A DNA stretch of 64,000 nt from Neobacillus notoginsengisoli (lineage in GTDB: Bacteria > Bacillota > Bacilli > Bacillales > Cytobacillaceae). Numbering within the stretch: position 1 is the stretch's first letter; every line of letters starts with the position of its first letter. Where the stretch lies: NCBI RefSeq assembly GCF_003515685.1, contig NZ_QWEG01000002.1, forward strand, positions 124,001 through 188,000, written 5' to 3'. Of this stretch, positions 8,530 to 19,485 are shown in pieces. The position numbers were made by a program, and so were the translations under genes. The notes beneath the pieces are model-generated. The model was not told where the DNA came from. It did not search any database and saw only the letters and a program-made list of their open reading frames with translations.

Positions 8530-9927
8530 TTAACCAATAGAGCCTTCCATTTCGAATTTGATCAGTCTGTTCATTTCGACTGCGTATTCCATTGGAAGTT
8601 CTTTCGTAAATGGCTCGATGAAGCCCATGACGATCATTTCAGTTGCTTCCAGTTCGGAAATTCCGCGGCTCATCAAGTAGAAGAGCTGCTCTTCGGAAAC
8701 CTTTGAAACCTTCGCTTCGTGTTCAAGCGAAATGTTGTCATTCAGGATTTCGTTGTACGGAATCGTATCCGAAGTCGACTGGTTATCCATGATCAGCGTG
8801 TCACACTCGATGTTGGCGCGGGCGCCGTCCGCTCTCCGTCCGAAGTGGACGATTCCGCGGTACGTCACCTTACCGCCGTGCTTCGAGATTGATTTTGACA
8901 CGATTGTTGATGAAGTATTCGGAGCCAGGTGAATCATCTTCGCGCCTGAATCCTGGTGCTGGCCTTTTCCAGCCAAAGCAATAGACAGCGTCATGCCACG
9001 GGCACCCTCACCGCGCAAGATGACAGCCGGATACTTCATTGTCAGCTTGGAGCCGATGTTGCCGTCAACCCATTCCATTGTCGCATTCGCATCACAAACC
9101 GCGCGCTTCGTTACAAGGTTGTAAACGTTGTTCGCCCAGTTTTGGATGGTTGTGTAGCGGCAGTAGGCATCCTTCTTAATGATGATTTCAACGACCGCGC
9201 TGTGAAGCGAGTTTGTCGTGTAAACAGGAGCTGTACAGCCTTCAACATAGTGCACAGACGCACCTTCATCGACTATGATTAGCGTACGCTCGAACTGTCC
9301 CATATTCTCGGAGTTGATGCGGAAATATGCCTGAAGCGGAGTTTCCACTTTAATCCCTTTCGGAACATAAATGAACGAACCGCCAGACCAGACCGCAGAG
9401 TTCAATGCTGAGAACTTGTTATCAGTCGGAGGGATCACTTTTGCCCAATGCTCACGGAAAAGTTCCTCATTCTCCTTAAGCGCAGAGTCTGTATCTTTAA
9501 AGATAATCCCTTGTTTCTCGAGATCTTCCTGCATATTGTGGTAAACAACCTCAGATTCGTACTGGGCGGAAACCCCGGCCAAGTACTTCTGCTCCGCTTC
9601 CGGAATCCCGAGCTTGTCAAAGGTAGCCTTGATTTCCTCAGGCACCTCATCCCATGAACGCTCAGTCCTTTCGGAAGGCTTAACATAATAAATGATTTCG
9701 TCGAAGTTCAACGAATTCAAATCGCCACCCCACTGTGGCATAGGCATATTGTAGAAATGCTCAAGCGATTTCAAGCGGAAATCGAGCATCCACTGTGGCT
9801 CTTCCTTCATCCTGGAAATTTCCTCAACAATCTCACGCGTCAGACCGCGCTTCGACCGGAAAATGGAAACGTCCCTGTCGGCAAAGCCATATTTATAATC
9901 ACCGATTTCTGGCGCTTTTTTAGCCAT
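8530..9927 (-). CDS. sufB: Fe-S cluster scaffold protein SufB
   Basis: Central scaffold subunit of the SufBCD complex that assembles and passes on iron-sulfur clusters in the cytosol. It has the conserved SufB N-terminus ([19 protein letters not shown]), the [18 protein letters not shown] segment and the beta-helix core with [17 protein letters not shown] and [18 protein letters not shown]. Its last region [21 protein letters not shown] is shared with SufD. Length (465 aa) is normal. It is the last gene of sufC-sufD-sufS-sufU-sufB, followed by a strong terminator. The ATG has AAGGAGGAAAACGGTA upstream. In Bacillus this operon is essential and the main iron-sulfur assembly system. Confidence 0.97.
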   Translation of the reverse strand: MAKKAPEIGDYKYGFADRDVSIFRSKRGLTREIVEEISRMKEEPQWMLDFRLKSLEHFYNMPMPQWGGDLNSLNFDEIIYYVKPSERTERSWDEVPEEIKATFDKLGIPEAEQKYLAGVSAQYESEVVYHNMQEDLEKQGIIFKDTDSALKENEELFREHWAKVIPPTDNKFSALNSAVWSGGSFIYVPKGIKVETPLQAYFRINSENMGQFERTLIIVDEGASVHYVEGCTAPVYTTNSLHSAVVEIIIKKDAYCRYTTIQNWANNVYNLVTKRAVCDANATMEWVDGNIGSKLTMKYPAVILRGEGARGMTLSIALAGKGQHQDSGAKMIHLAPNTSSTIVSKSISKHGGKVTYRGIVHFGRRADGARANIECDTLIMDNQSTSDTIPYNEILNDNISLEHEAKVSKVSEEQLFYLMSRGISELEATEMIVMGFIEPFTKELPMEYAVEMNRLIKFEMEGSIG

Positions 9928-10056
9928 TACCGTTTTCCTCCTTCTTAAGGCCTTTTAAGGGCTATTTTGCAAAAGTCTCTTTGCGCCCACGCTCCAGTCC
10001 CACCATAAGCAGGAGGTTGCAGATCGCGCAGCATTTTGGCAAATGCCCAAAGCCTA

Positions 10057-13020
<2,964 letters not shown>

Positions 13021-13035
13021 TTATCCCCCTAATGC

Positions 13036-13821
13036 TTATGCTTCTTGGCCGACAGTTTCATCTTCAATGCCAAGCTCTTGCTTGATCCACTCATATCCTT
13101 CCGCTTCAAGGCGCTTTGCAAGTTCCGGTCCGCCAGATTTTACAATGCGCCCCTGCATCATGACGTGAACATAGTCAGGAGTGATGTAGTTCAGCAGGCG
13201 CTGATAGTGTGTAATAATCAAGCAGCCGAAGTCGTTTCCGCGCATTTCGTTGATACCATTGGAAACAACTTTAAGCGCATCGATGTCGAGGCCGGAATCG
13301 ATTTCATCAAGAATGGCGATTTTCGGCTCAAGCATCATAAGCTGAAGGATTTCATTGCGCTTCTTTTCACCGCCGGAAAAGCCTTCATTCAGGTAACGCT
13401 GGGCCATGTCCTCGTCCATTTCAAGCAAGCCCATTTTTTCATCCATTTGACGGATGAATTTCATCAAAGAAACTTCGTTGCCTTCACCACGGCGGCTGTT
13501 AATTGCCGAACGTAAAAAGTCGGCATTTGTTACACCGTTGATTTCGCTAGGATATTGCATTGCAAGGAAAAGTCCCGCGCGAGCACGTTCATCAACTTCC
13601 ATATCAAGGACGTCAGCACCATCGAGTGTGACAGTTCCGCTAGTTACTTCATATTTAGGATGACCCATGATGGCAGAAGAAAGAGTTGATTTCCCTGTAC
13701 CATTAGGCCCCATTATAGCGTGTATTTCCCCGCCTTTTACTTCGAGGTCCACACCCTTTAGAATTTCTTTTCCTTCGATCTCAACGTGGAGATCTTTGAT
13801 CGTTAAAGTTGATCCACCCAT
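13036..13821 (-). CDS. sufC: Fe-S assembly ATPase SufC
   Basis: ABC-type ATPase of the SufBCD scaffold; it has no membrane partner and drives conformational change in SufB-SufD. Walker A is GPNGTGKST at about residues 38-46, the ABC signature is FSGGEKKRNE and Walker B is PKIAILDEIDSGLD. A MQYPSEINGVTNADFL Q-loop region typical of SufC is present. Length is 261 aa. It is the first gene of the suf operon, with CGGAGGTATTGAA before the ATG and a good sigma-A promoter 54-90 nt upstream. Confidence 0.97.
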   Translation of the reverse strand: MGGSTLTIKDLHVEIEGKEILKGVDLEVKGGEIHAIMGPNGTGKSTLSSAIMGHPKYEVTSGTVTLDGADVLDMEVDERARAGLFLAMQYPSEINGVTNADFLRSAINSRRGEGNEVSLMKFIRQMDEKMGLLEMDEDMAQRYLNEGFSGGEKKRNEILQLMMLEPKIAILDEIDSGLDIDALKVVSNGINEMRGNDFGCLIITHYQRLLNYITPDYVHVMMQGRIVKSGGPELAKRLEAEGYEWIKQELGIEDETVGQEA

Positions 13822-13881
13822 TTCAATACCTCCGCTACTTGAGGAAGTCTGCCCGGCTGAAACGCGGAAACTTCCATTCTC

Positions 13882-13910
13882 ATTTTATTCTCATTACAAT
13901 CTTATAACAA
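13882..13910 (-). promoter_or_regulatory. Candidate sigma-A promoter of the suf operon
   Basis: On the minus strand TTGTTA (13905-13910) and TAAAAT (13882-13887) are separated by exactly 17 nt. The start point would fall near 13875, leaving a short leader to sufC. I saw no riboswitch between it and sufC. Confidence 0.55.
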
Positions 13911-14076
13911 ATCAAATGTGATAGCAACCCTTTAAACTGACTGGCTTGCGGCTTCACCATTTTCACTGGACAGCCCAGGATTGAGAATCAGCATGTACCA
14001 AAATCCCCTTTAGCTTCCCCAGCCTAGACAGGTTCGTATTCACCACGCATCTACAATAGCTCAAAATATGGCGAAA

Positions 14077-14100
14077 AGCCAGTGATAAGTTCCACTGGCT
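14077..14100 (-). terminator. Hairpin upstream of suf, likely terminator of the small gene at 14225-14410
   Basis: AGCCAGTG at 14077-14084 pairs with CACTGGCT at 14093-14100. On the minus strand the stem is followed by TTTTCGCC. It lies between the small hypothetical gene and the suf promoter. Confidence 0.5.
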
Positions 14101-14224
14101 CCCCCGTTTTCTTCCTATTATATAGTGCATCTATAGCGAATGTGCTGCCTGGGAATTGGTCCTTTCCTTCAAAAGACAGTCCTTCCGTTTAACTGATTAT
14201 AATTAAGTGGCTGGCTTTCTGCCC

Positions 14225-14410
14225 CTAAAAAATCTTTCGATCGATGTCGGCAATAATGCGCTGGCTTTTTACATAGTCATCTTCGCGCTTTTGCTCGACT
14301 TCCATTCTTACATCATGCTTCAGATTATATTCTTCGTACCCGACCCCGTGAGTGTCCTGCATCGCTTTTTCCATTTCCGATGTGTACCTTAGGTTAAGCT
14401 TTTCTTCCAC
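14225..14410 (-). CDS. Small charged hypothetical protein (61 aa)
   Basis: I do not recognise this protein. The frame from GTG 14410 encodes about 61 residues starting MEEKLNLRYTSEMEKAMQD, then HGVGYEEYNLKHDVRM and EVEQKREDDYVKSQRIIADI. It is strongly charged, without a signal or membrane segment, and probably helical. An AAAGGAAAGGAAG stretch lies about 10 nt upstream of the GTG. The frame stays open to 14455 but the extension is unsupported. A hairpin terminator lies about 125 nt downstream. It stands alone between the suf operon and yurZ. It could still be a chance frame. Confidence 0.45.
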   Translation of the reverse strand: MEEKLNLRYTSEMEKAMQDTHGVGYEEYNLKHDVRMEVEQKREDDYVKSQRIIADIDRKIF

Positions 14411-14479
14411 AACTAAAACTTCCTTTCCTTTGCACTGACTTGGTGTATTTTGCAAAAATCCTTTCCAAATAAACTTTGG

Positions 14480-14735
14480 TTGATTTACGCTCCAGGCACT
14501 TCGCTTTCCGTGGGGCGTCAGTGGAGCCTCCTCGGCGCTAAAAGCGCCTGTCAGTCTAGCTGCAGCGCCTAGGGGCTCGGGGTCTTAAATCAATCCGTCA
14601 AGAAGGCAAACTGCGCCTTCTGTCCGGCTTGTCTTAAGCCTGTCGCCCCTGACCAAGGCGCTTCCGCTTTTCATGGGGTCTCCACCTTGCCGCTTCATCC
14701 CGCCGGAGTCTTCGTGCCTTCCGCTTCAATCAATC
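14480..14735. repeat. Dispersed intergenic repeat, copy 1 (CTAGCTGCAGCGCCTAG type)
   Basis: The stretch contains TCTAGCTGCAGCGCCTA at about 14555 and GACCAAGGCGCTTCCGCTTTT at about 14650. Between them lie inverted segments such as AGAAGGC with GCGCCTTCT and TCTTAA with TTAAG. A related copy is at 29185-29340. I recall very similar blocks in gene gaps of several Bacillus genomes, but cannot check this here. No ORF or RNA family is supported in the 14456-14860 gap apart from this. Confidence 0.6.
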
Positions 14736-14860
14736 TGCAAATTAAGTAAAGGAATTTTTTGCACATTAGGAGTTTACCACTAGCCATAGGAAGAAAACGT
14801 CAATCGGCTCGGGAAAGGAAGGAATCAGCGGAAGGATATGGTAAATGGTTTTGCAATGAA

Positions 14861-15232
14861 TTATTGCTTCAGCTGGTTCAGATCATCCATTGCTTCCTGG
14901 ACAAGGGTAACCCCCAGGCTCATGGCCGCACCGCCTCCGAAAGCCGCGGTTACTCCAATCGTTTCAAGGATTTCCTCTTTAGATGCTCCCTGGTCAAGGC
15001 ATCCTTTTAAATGATAAATGATGCAATACTCATCCTGAGAATATAGGGCAACCCCAAGGGCGATTAACTGTTTATCCTTCTGGGAAAGGACGCCTTCTTT
15101 AAAACACTCCTCGGTAAATGCGTTATAATGGCGGGCTATTTCTGGCATTTTTTGCGTATATAGACCAAGCCCAGCCTTATATTCATACAAGGCTGCCTCC
15201 GTTGAATTTTTCGGCTCATGAAAATGTTCCAT
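14861..15232 (-). CDS. yurZ: Carboxymuconolactone decarboxylase-family protein (YurZ-like)
   Basis: AhpD/CMD-fold protein of about 123 residues. The redox-type motif is visible as EYCIIYHLKGCLDQG, with a Cys-x3-His arrangement and a second Cys, followed by the helix EEILETIGVTAAFGGGAAM. Members act as peroxidase-like or decarboxylase-like enzymes, and many have no proven substrate. The start is ATG 15232 (MEHFHEP), with AAGGAG 8 nt upstream; the GTG at 15241 overlaps that site. Position between the suf operon and metQ matches yurZ in B. subtilis, which is the basis for the symbol. Confidence 0.8.
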   Translation of the reverse strand: MEHFHEPKNSTEAALYEYKAGLGLYTQKMPEIARHYNAFTEECFKEGVLSQKDKQLIALGVALYSQDEYCIIYHLKGCLDQGASKEEILETIGVTAAFGGGAAMSLGVTLVQEAMDDLNQLKQ

Positions 15233-15331
15233 ACGTTCCACTCCTTACGTGTAGTATCACCGATTAGTATGCAGAAGTGGAAAGGGAAGTATGCGCTCTC
15301 GCTTTCCAAAGGCGGGATAAAACCATCAAGA

Positions 15332-15368
15332 TAAAAAAACGGGCACCCCATTTCAAATGGATGCCCGC
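15332..15368 (-). terminator. Terminator of the metNPQ-1 operon
   Basis: On the minus strand CGGGCATCCATTT pairs with AAATGGGGTGCCCG and is followed by a run of seven T. It lies 64 nt past the metQ stop. Confidence 0.85.
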
Positions 15369-15431
15369 ATGATGTAATTATTTTTTGCCAAAATGGCTTG
15401 TGCTCAGCTTTTTATCAAACTCTGACCAAAT

Positions 15432-16265
15432 TTATTTGGTTACCGGAACAACAGAGCCGCCGTATTCTTTAAGGATGAAGTCCTGAATTTCCTTTGAACG
15501 AAGAACTTCAACTAACGCTTTGATTTTATCGCTGTCCTCATCGCCCTTGTTTACAGCGATGATGTTGACGTACGGAGAATCGCTTTCTTCAATTGCGATT
15601 GAATCTTCGACTGGGTTCAAGCCCGCATCAAGTGCATAGTTGGAGTTGATCAGAACTGCATCGCCTTCGCCTTTATCATAAATTTGAGTTAGAAGCGCTG
15701 CTTCATATTTTGCGTCAAACTTTAGCTTTTTAGGATTATCAACGATGTCTTCTACAGTTGCGGCCGTTTTATCAATGCCTTCTTTCAACTTAATCAAGCC
15801 TTTTGCTTCAAGCATTGTCAGGATTCGGCCGTGGTCAGGCACCGAGGAGCTGACGATGATGTGCGCTCCTTCTGGAAGTTCTTCAAGGCTCTTGTATTTC
15901 TTTGAATAGACACCGATTGGTTCAATGTGAATTCCGCCAGCGTTGGCAAAATCGTAATTGTTTTCTTTCACTTGAGACTCAAAGTAAGGAATGTGCTGGA
16001 AGTAGTTGGCGTCCAGTTCTTTCGCATCCAGCGATTTGTTCGGCAGAATGTAATCAGTGAACGTCTTAATTTCGAGATTATAGCCTTTTTCCTTTAGGAT
16101 TGGCTTCGCTTCTTCAAGGATGACAGCATGCGGTACGTTAGACGCGCCGACAACAATCTTTTTGTCGTCCTTCTTACCGCTTCCCGCCTTATCGTCGGAA
16201 CCTCCGCAAGCAGCAAGTACGAGTACAAGTGCAAAAGTTAAAATAACACCTAACCATTTTTTCAT
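15432..16265 (-). CDS. metQ: Methionine ABC transporter substrate-binding lipoprotein MetQ (copy 1)
   Basis: Membrane-anchored binding protein for L- and D-methionine and related compounds (NlpA family). The signal MKKWLGVILTFALVLVLAAC ends in a lipobox with the modified cysteine at position 20. The mature part has KIVVGASNVPHAVILEEAKP, KSLDAKELDANYFQHIPYF and the late SPYVNIIAVNKGD, all typical of MetQ. Length is 277 aa. It is the last gene of metN-metP-metQ, with AAGGAGAGGGAAAC before the ATG and a terminator after the stop. Two SAM riboswitches control the operon. A paralogue lies at 48391-49221. Confidence 0.94.
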   Translation of the reverse strand: MKKWLGVILTFALVLVLAACGGSDDKAGSGKKDDKKIVVGASNVPHAVILEEAKPILKEKGYNLEIKTFTDYILPNKSLDAKELDANYFQHIPYFESQVKENNYDFANAGGIHIEPIGVYSKKYKSLEELPEGAHIIVSSSVPDHGRILTMLEAKGLIKLKEGIDKTAATVEDIVDNPKKLKFDAKYEAALLTQIYDKGEGDAVLINSNYALDAGLNPVEDSIAIEESDSPYVNIIAVNKGDEDSDKIKALVEVLRSKEIQDFILKEYGGSVVPVTK

Positions 16266-16340
16266 GTTTCCCTCTCCTTTGTTTGTTGTATATAAGTAAG
16301 TATTAGCCGGTACCGGAGTTTTTTGCCCCGGCCGGGCGAA

Positions 16341-17009
16341 TTAGCGTTTATCGAGCTTCCGGGAAATCGTGTCCCCGATGAACTGGATGATGAAGACGAC
16401 AATCAGGATGATGATGGTCGCCATCACTGTGACATCATTTCGGCTGCGCTGGAATCCTTCCAGGTATGCAAGGTTTCCGAGACCGCCTGCACCGATTGCA
16501 CCGGCCATCGCTGTATAGCTGACGAGGGCAATAGCGGTAACGGTGATTCCAGATACGAGCGCCGGCATGGATTCTGGCAATAATACCTTCCAGATGACCG
16601 TCCATGTCGATGCGCCCATCGATCTCGCCGCTTCGATGACTCCTTTATCAATCTCACGCAATCCAATTTCAACCATTCTCGCATAGAATGGAGCAGATCC
16701 GATAATGAGTGCCGGCAAGGCCGCGTTTTCACCAATCATCGAGCCTACAATAATCATCGTGAATGGAATGAGCAGCACAATCAGAATGATGAACGGGATC
16801 GAACGGAAAACGTTAACGAATGCGCTGATACTTTTATTTATAAATGCGTTTTCCCAAAGATTGCCTTTTGCCGTCAGAAAAAGAAGCAGTCCAAGGATAA
16901 TTCCGAGAATAAATGTGATGGCAACAGAAATCCCAGTCATATAAAGCGTCTCAATTGTCGCCTCCCACATGTTTTCCCACACAACGTTCGGAAAGAATTT
17001 CTCAGCCAT
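16341..17009 (-). CDS. metP: Methionine ABC transporter permease MetP/MetI (copy 1)
   Basis: Membrane permease of the methionine importer with the binding-protein-dependent transport fold. About five hydrophobic segments are visible, and the cytoplasmic EAA loop reads GVIEAARSMGASTWTVIWKV, which contacts MetN. The late MAGAIGAGGLGNLAYLEG is characteristic of MetI-type permeases. The start is ATG 17009 (MAEKFFPN) with GGAGGTGA 6 nt upstream; it overlaps the end of metN by 8 nt. The length is 222 aa. E. coli calls the homologue metI; B. subtilis uses metP (yusB). Confidence 0.94.
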   Translation of the reverse strand: MAEKFFPNVVWENMWEATIETLYMTGISVAITFILGIILGLLLFLTAKGNLWENAFINKSISAFVNVFRSIPFIILIVLLIPFTMIIVGSMIGENAALPALIIGSAPFYARMVEIGLREIDKGVIEAARSMGASTWTVIWKVLLPESMPALVSGITVTAIALVSYTAMAGAIGAGGLGNLAYLEGFQRSRNDVTVMATIIILIVVFIIQFIGDTISRKLDKR

Positions 17010-18027
17010 TTCCAATCACCTCCACCCCGATTTGCTGGGAGCGGATATACTCAAGGGCGTTTTGAACTTCTTGCTCTGGCCCGTCAAGATGGATGAATAA
17101 AGATCCGTAAGAACCGCTTTGCGTCTGTGAAATTTTCCCTTGCAGAATATTAGCCGTAATCGCATAGTTCCTGACCAGGTTTGTAATCAGAGGCTGTTCG
17201 ACTGTTTCACCGACAAATGTCAGTTGGATTACACTGCCTGTTGGATAGCGTTTAATCAGATGCTCAACTGTATCCTTTGTTTCCTCCGGCTCCGTCACTT
17301 GCTGGACAAATCGCTTCGTGATTGGCTGCTTAGGATTCCGGAATACATCGAGTACCGGACCGAGCTCGACAATCCCGCCATTTTCCATCACGGCAACCCG
17401 GTGGCAGATTTTCCTGATCACATGCATTTCATGCGTAATTAGGACAATCGTCAGCCCGAGCCGCTTATTGATATCAACAAGGAGTTCGAGAATCGAATCG
17501 GTCGTTTGCGGGTCTAGGGCGGATGTCGCTTCATCGCACAAAAGTACCTTCGGATTATTCGCAAGCGCCCTGGCAATGCCGACACGCTGCTTCTGCCCGC
17601 CGCTCAGCTGTGAAGGATAAGCACTTTCCCTTCCTTCAAGGCCGACCAGCTTTATGAGCTCATCTACCCGCCTTTTTCGCTCGGCACCAGAAACTCCGGC
17701 AATTTCTAGCGGAAAGGCAATATTCTCCCGGACAGTCCGTGACCAGAGGAGGTTGAAGTGCTGGAAAATCATTGAGATTTCCTGGCGCGCCTTCCTCAGT
17801 TCGGCACCTTTGATTTTTGAAATTTCCCGGCCTGCGATGGTGATTGATCCTTCTGTCGGACTTTCAAGTTTATTCAGCATCCGGATTAAAGTACTCTTCC
17901 CCGCGCCGCTGTATCCAATTACGCCGAAGATTTCCCCTTCGTTTATTTCAAGATTGACGTTGTCTACCGCCGTTAGCGTTCCCTGTTTTGTCTGGAAACT
18001 CTTTCGGACATTCTTTATAGAAATCAC
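17002..18027 (-). CDS. metN: Methionine ABC transporter ATPase MetN (copy 1)
   Basis: ATPase subunit driving methionine uptake. Walker A is GYSGAGKST, the signature is LSGGQKQRVGIARALA and Walker B is VLLCDEATSALDPQTT. After the ATPase domain comes the C2/ACT-like regulatory domain (from about residue 260), which in E. coli MetN binds methionine and inhibits transport when the cell is replete. The start is GTG 18027 (MISIKNVRKSF) with AAGAAGG 8 nt upstream; a GTG nine bases earlier abuts that site. The product is 341 aa. It is first in the metNPQ operon behind two SAM riboswitches. Confidence 0.95.
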   Translation of the reverse strand: MISIKNVRKSFQTKQGTLTAVDNVNLEINEGEIFGVIGYSGAGKSTLIRMLNKLESPTEGSITIAGREISKIKGAELRKARQEISMIFQHFNLLWSRTVRENIAFPLEIAGVSGAERKRRVDELIKLVGLEGRESAYPSQLSGGQKQRVGIARALANNPKVLLCDEATSALDPQTTDSILELLVDINKRLGLTIVLITHEMHVIRKICHRVAVMENGGIVELGPVLDVFRNPKQPITKRFVQQVTEPEETKDTVEHLIKRYPTGSVIQLTFVGETVEQPLITNLVRNYAITANILQGKISQTQSGSYGSLFIHLDGPEQEVQNALEYIRSQQIGVEVIGNG

Positions 18028-18120
18028 TAGGCTCACCTTCTTTACATCCTTTTTCCCGCATCCGCGGCCAGCAACTAAGATTAGGTTGATAATGATAGTT
18101 TACCCTTTGATGAATGAGAA

Positions 18121-18150
18121 AAGCCTTTCTGCAATCTGGCAGAAAGGCTT
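18121..18150 (-). terminator. Regulated terminator of the promoter-distal SAM riboswitch (met operon 1)
   Basis: AAGCCTTTCTGC pairs with GCAGAAAGGCTT across a 6-nt loop, and the minus strand continues TTCTC. Its 5' arm can instead pair with GAGAAAGG at the end of the aptamer, the usual S-box antiterminator arrangement. Confidence 0.75.
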
Positions 18151-18164
18151 AAACGGCAACTATC

Positions 18165-18289
18165 CTTTCTCCCATCTCCCAAAGCAGTCGCTTTGTGTGA
18201 ATTGGCACCATTTCACTGGACACAAGGTCCACTGACGGTTGCCGGGCTTCATCGGGCACATCCCTCCACCTCTCTTGATAAGAGTAAAC
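18165..18289 (-). promoter_or_regulatory. SAM-I riboswitch (S-box), second of tandem pair, upstream of metN-1
   Basis: The minus strand reads CTCTTATCAAGAGAGGTGGA, then GGGATGTGCCCGATGAAGCC and CGGCAACC, closing with GATGGGAGAAAGG. These are the conserved P1, kink-turn and J3/4 elements of the SAM-I aptamer. It is followed by its own terminator at 18121-18150 and then metN. High SAM should stop transcription before the methionine importer. Confidence 0.93.
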
Positions 18290-18369
18290 AAATTATTCAA
18301 TTAATCGTAATTGCTATCGTAACATGGATGAAAAAAGCTGTCAATGAAGACTCATTTACCTATTGTAAG

Positions 18370-18398
18370 CAAATAAAAAACCCGCTTCATTAAGAAGA
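18370..18398 (-). terminator. Regulated terminator of the first SAM riboswitch (met operon 1)
   Basis: On the minus strand CCTCTTC, a TTAAT loop, GAAG-C-GGG and a TTTTTTATTT tract form an intrinsic terminator with one bulge. An upstream AGAAGAG can pair with CCTCTTC to form an antiterminator. Confidence 0.7.
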
Positions 18399-18407
18399 GG
18401 GGAATCT

Positions 18408-18516
18408 CTTCTTATCTTTACAAAGCAAACGCCTTGCTGGAATTAGCACCGTGTCTACAACCGGTTGCCGGGCATCATTGGGCCATTCCCTCCGCCACTC
18501 TTGATAAGGTTATTGA
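18408..18516 (-). promoter_or_regulatory. SAM-I riboswitch (S-box), first of tandem pair, upstream of metN-1
   Basis: The minus strand reads CCTTATCAAGAGTGGCGGAG, then GGAATGGCCCAATGATGCCC and GGCAACCGG, closing with AAAGATAAGAAG. It has the same core as the second aptamer about 230 nt downstream, and it has its own terminator at 18370-18398. Confidence 0.92.
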
Positions 18517-18548
18517 ATTATTCGAATCTTGCGCCAAGATTTAAAAAG

Positions 18549-18577
18549 AGTTTATCCTATCTTCCCGACTCCGTCAA
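18549..18577 (-). promoter_or_regulatory. Promoter of the metNPQ-1 operon
   Basis: On the minus strand TTGACG (18572-18577) and TAAACT (18549-18554) are 17 nt apart. They lie just upstream of the first SAM aptamer. Confidence 0.6.
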
Positions 18578-18601
18578 TAGGATTTTTTTTATTTTTCTAA
18601 T

Positions 18602-18937
18602 TTATTTTTTTGCCAAAAGAAAAACCGATTCCAGTTTCAGAATCGTCCTGAATGATGCACTTATTTCGACAGCCTCCTGATTGAGCAGATCACGCAATCT
18701 TTTTTCCCCTTTAAGCAGTTGGACAATCGCTTCGGCTTCCCCAGTAATACTGGCAGTACCGGAACATTCACTGTCCCGGGCATCCGCGGATCCAGGCGAC
18801 AGCCTGGCGTTTCCGCCAACGATTTCTATGGGTATACCAGCAATATGAAGAAAAAATGGCCTGCTGCTTTTGAACAGTCCGCTTATATGGGTTTTCTCAT
18901 TTACTGTTTCCACAAATCGCTCAATCTGCCCAATCAT
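18602..18937 (-). CDS. yusD: SCP2-like sterol-carrier-fold protein (YusD-like)
   Basis: Small protein of 111 residues with an SCP2-type pattern: a middle GTASITGEAEAIVQLLKGE segment and a C-terminal EISASFRTILKLESVFLLA strand, as in sterol-carrier/lipid-binding folds. There is no signal peptide. The ATG has GGGGGGATGCCAA upstream. Its position next to the met operon and yusE-yusF matches yusD in B. subtilis. The ligand and role are unknown; SCP2 folds bind hydrophobic molecules, so binding of a lipid-like ligand is only an inference. Confidence 0.7.
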   Translation of the reverse strand: MIGQIERFVETVNEKTHISGLFKSSRPFFLHIAGIPIEIVGGNARLSPGSADARDSECSGTASITGEAEAIVQLLKGEKRLRDLLNQEAVEISASFRTILKLESVFLLAKK

Positions 18938-18956
18938 TTGGCATCCCCCCCTATGC

Positions 18957-19127
18957 CTACCACTTCTTCAAGGACGTTTTAAATTCCTTCTAGAATCGTT
19001 CGACAACTTTTGCTTCCTCCGCGGAAAGCGTATGCTCGGAGTGGAAATCTACAACTTAACCGTTATCGAGCCATGTTCCTGTGAAATTTCCGGGGAAATA
19101 TGTCGTAATTTAGCTTCCTGTCAACAT
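18957..19127 (-). pseudogene. Probable decayed small gene with three in-frame stops
   Basis: In one minus-strand frame the stretch reads MLTGS*ITTYFPGNFTGTWL, then DNG*VVDFHSEHTLSAEEAK and VVERF*KEFKTSLKKW. The composition looks protein-like, with two aromatic-rich strands and an amphipathic helix. Each internal stop (TAA, TAA, TAG) is one substitution from a lysine codon. I do not recognise the parent family. It lies immediately upstream of yusD. The alternative is a chance open-like frame. Confidence 0.4.
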
Positions 19128-19149
19128 TGAAGAGGCCATCCAACTAAAA

Positions 19150-19175
19150 AAGCAGATGCTCAGTAGCATCTGCTT
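19150..19175 (-). terminator. Terminator overlapping the yusE stop codon
   Basis: AAGCAGATGCT (19150-19160) pairs with AGCATCTGCTT (19165-19175) across CAGT. The minus strand continues into TTTTTAG. The stem includes the last bases of the yusE stop codon. Confidence 0.75.
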
Positions 19176-19485
19176 AATCGAAAACGGTATTAATTTTATC
19201 CAACAGGTAGGGAACAGACCGGAAGGCATATATCGCATCAACAGCGCGCCCTTCTTTCACAAAAGCAAGACAGGGTACACTTTCAATTCCGAAAGTTAAA
19301 GCAAACTCGGGTGCGTAGTTAAGATTTATTTTGCCGATTTCCAAATCGGGCTGTAGTGCGTCTATGACTTCAAGCATTCTTCCTGCTACCTGGCACGTTC
19401 CGCATAAAGGAGTATAAAAATAAGCCAATCCTGTTTTCCCGCTTGTTAAAAAAGCGGATAATTCTTCGCTTGTCCATTCTTTCAT
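19174..19485 (-). CDS. yusE: Thioredoxin-like protein YusE
   Basis: Thioredoxin-fold protein of 103 residues with the redox motif CGTC in YFYTPLCGTCQVAGRM and the cis-proline loop (SVPCLAFVKEG). No signal peptide is present, so it acts in the cytosol. It is shorter than most secreted thioredoxins and lacks WCGPC. Its ATG overlaps the yusF stop (ATGA), so the two genes are translated together, as in the B. subtilis yusE-yusF pair. Its partner protein is not known. Confidence 0.88.
   Translation of the reverse strand: MKEWTSEELSAFLTSGKTGLAYFYTPLCGTCQVAGRMLEVIDALQPDLEIGKINLNYAPEFALTFGIESVPCLAFVKEGRAVDAIYAFRSVPYLLDKINTVFD

Noticed and set aside
13940-14110. Possible riboswitch upstream of the suf operon
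   Set aside because: Only a simple terminator hairpin was found; no known aptamer core could be matched.
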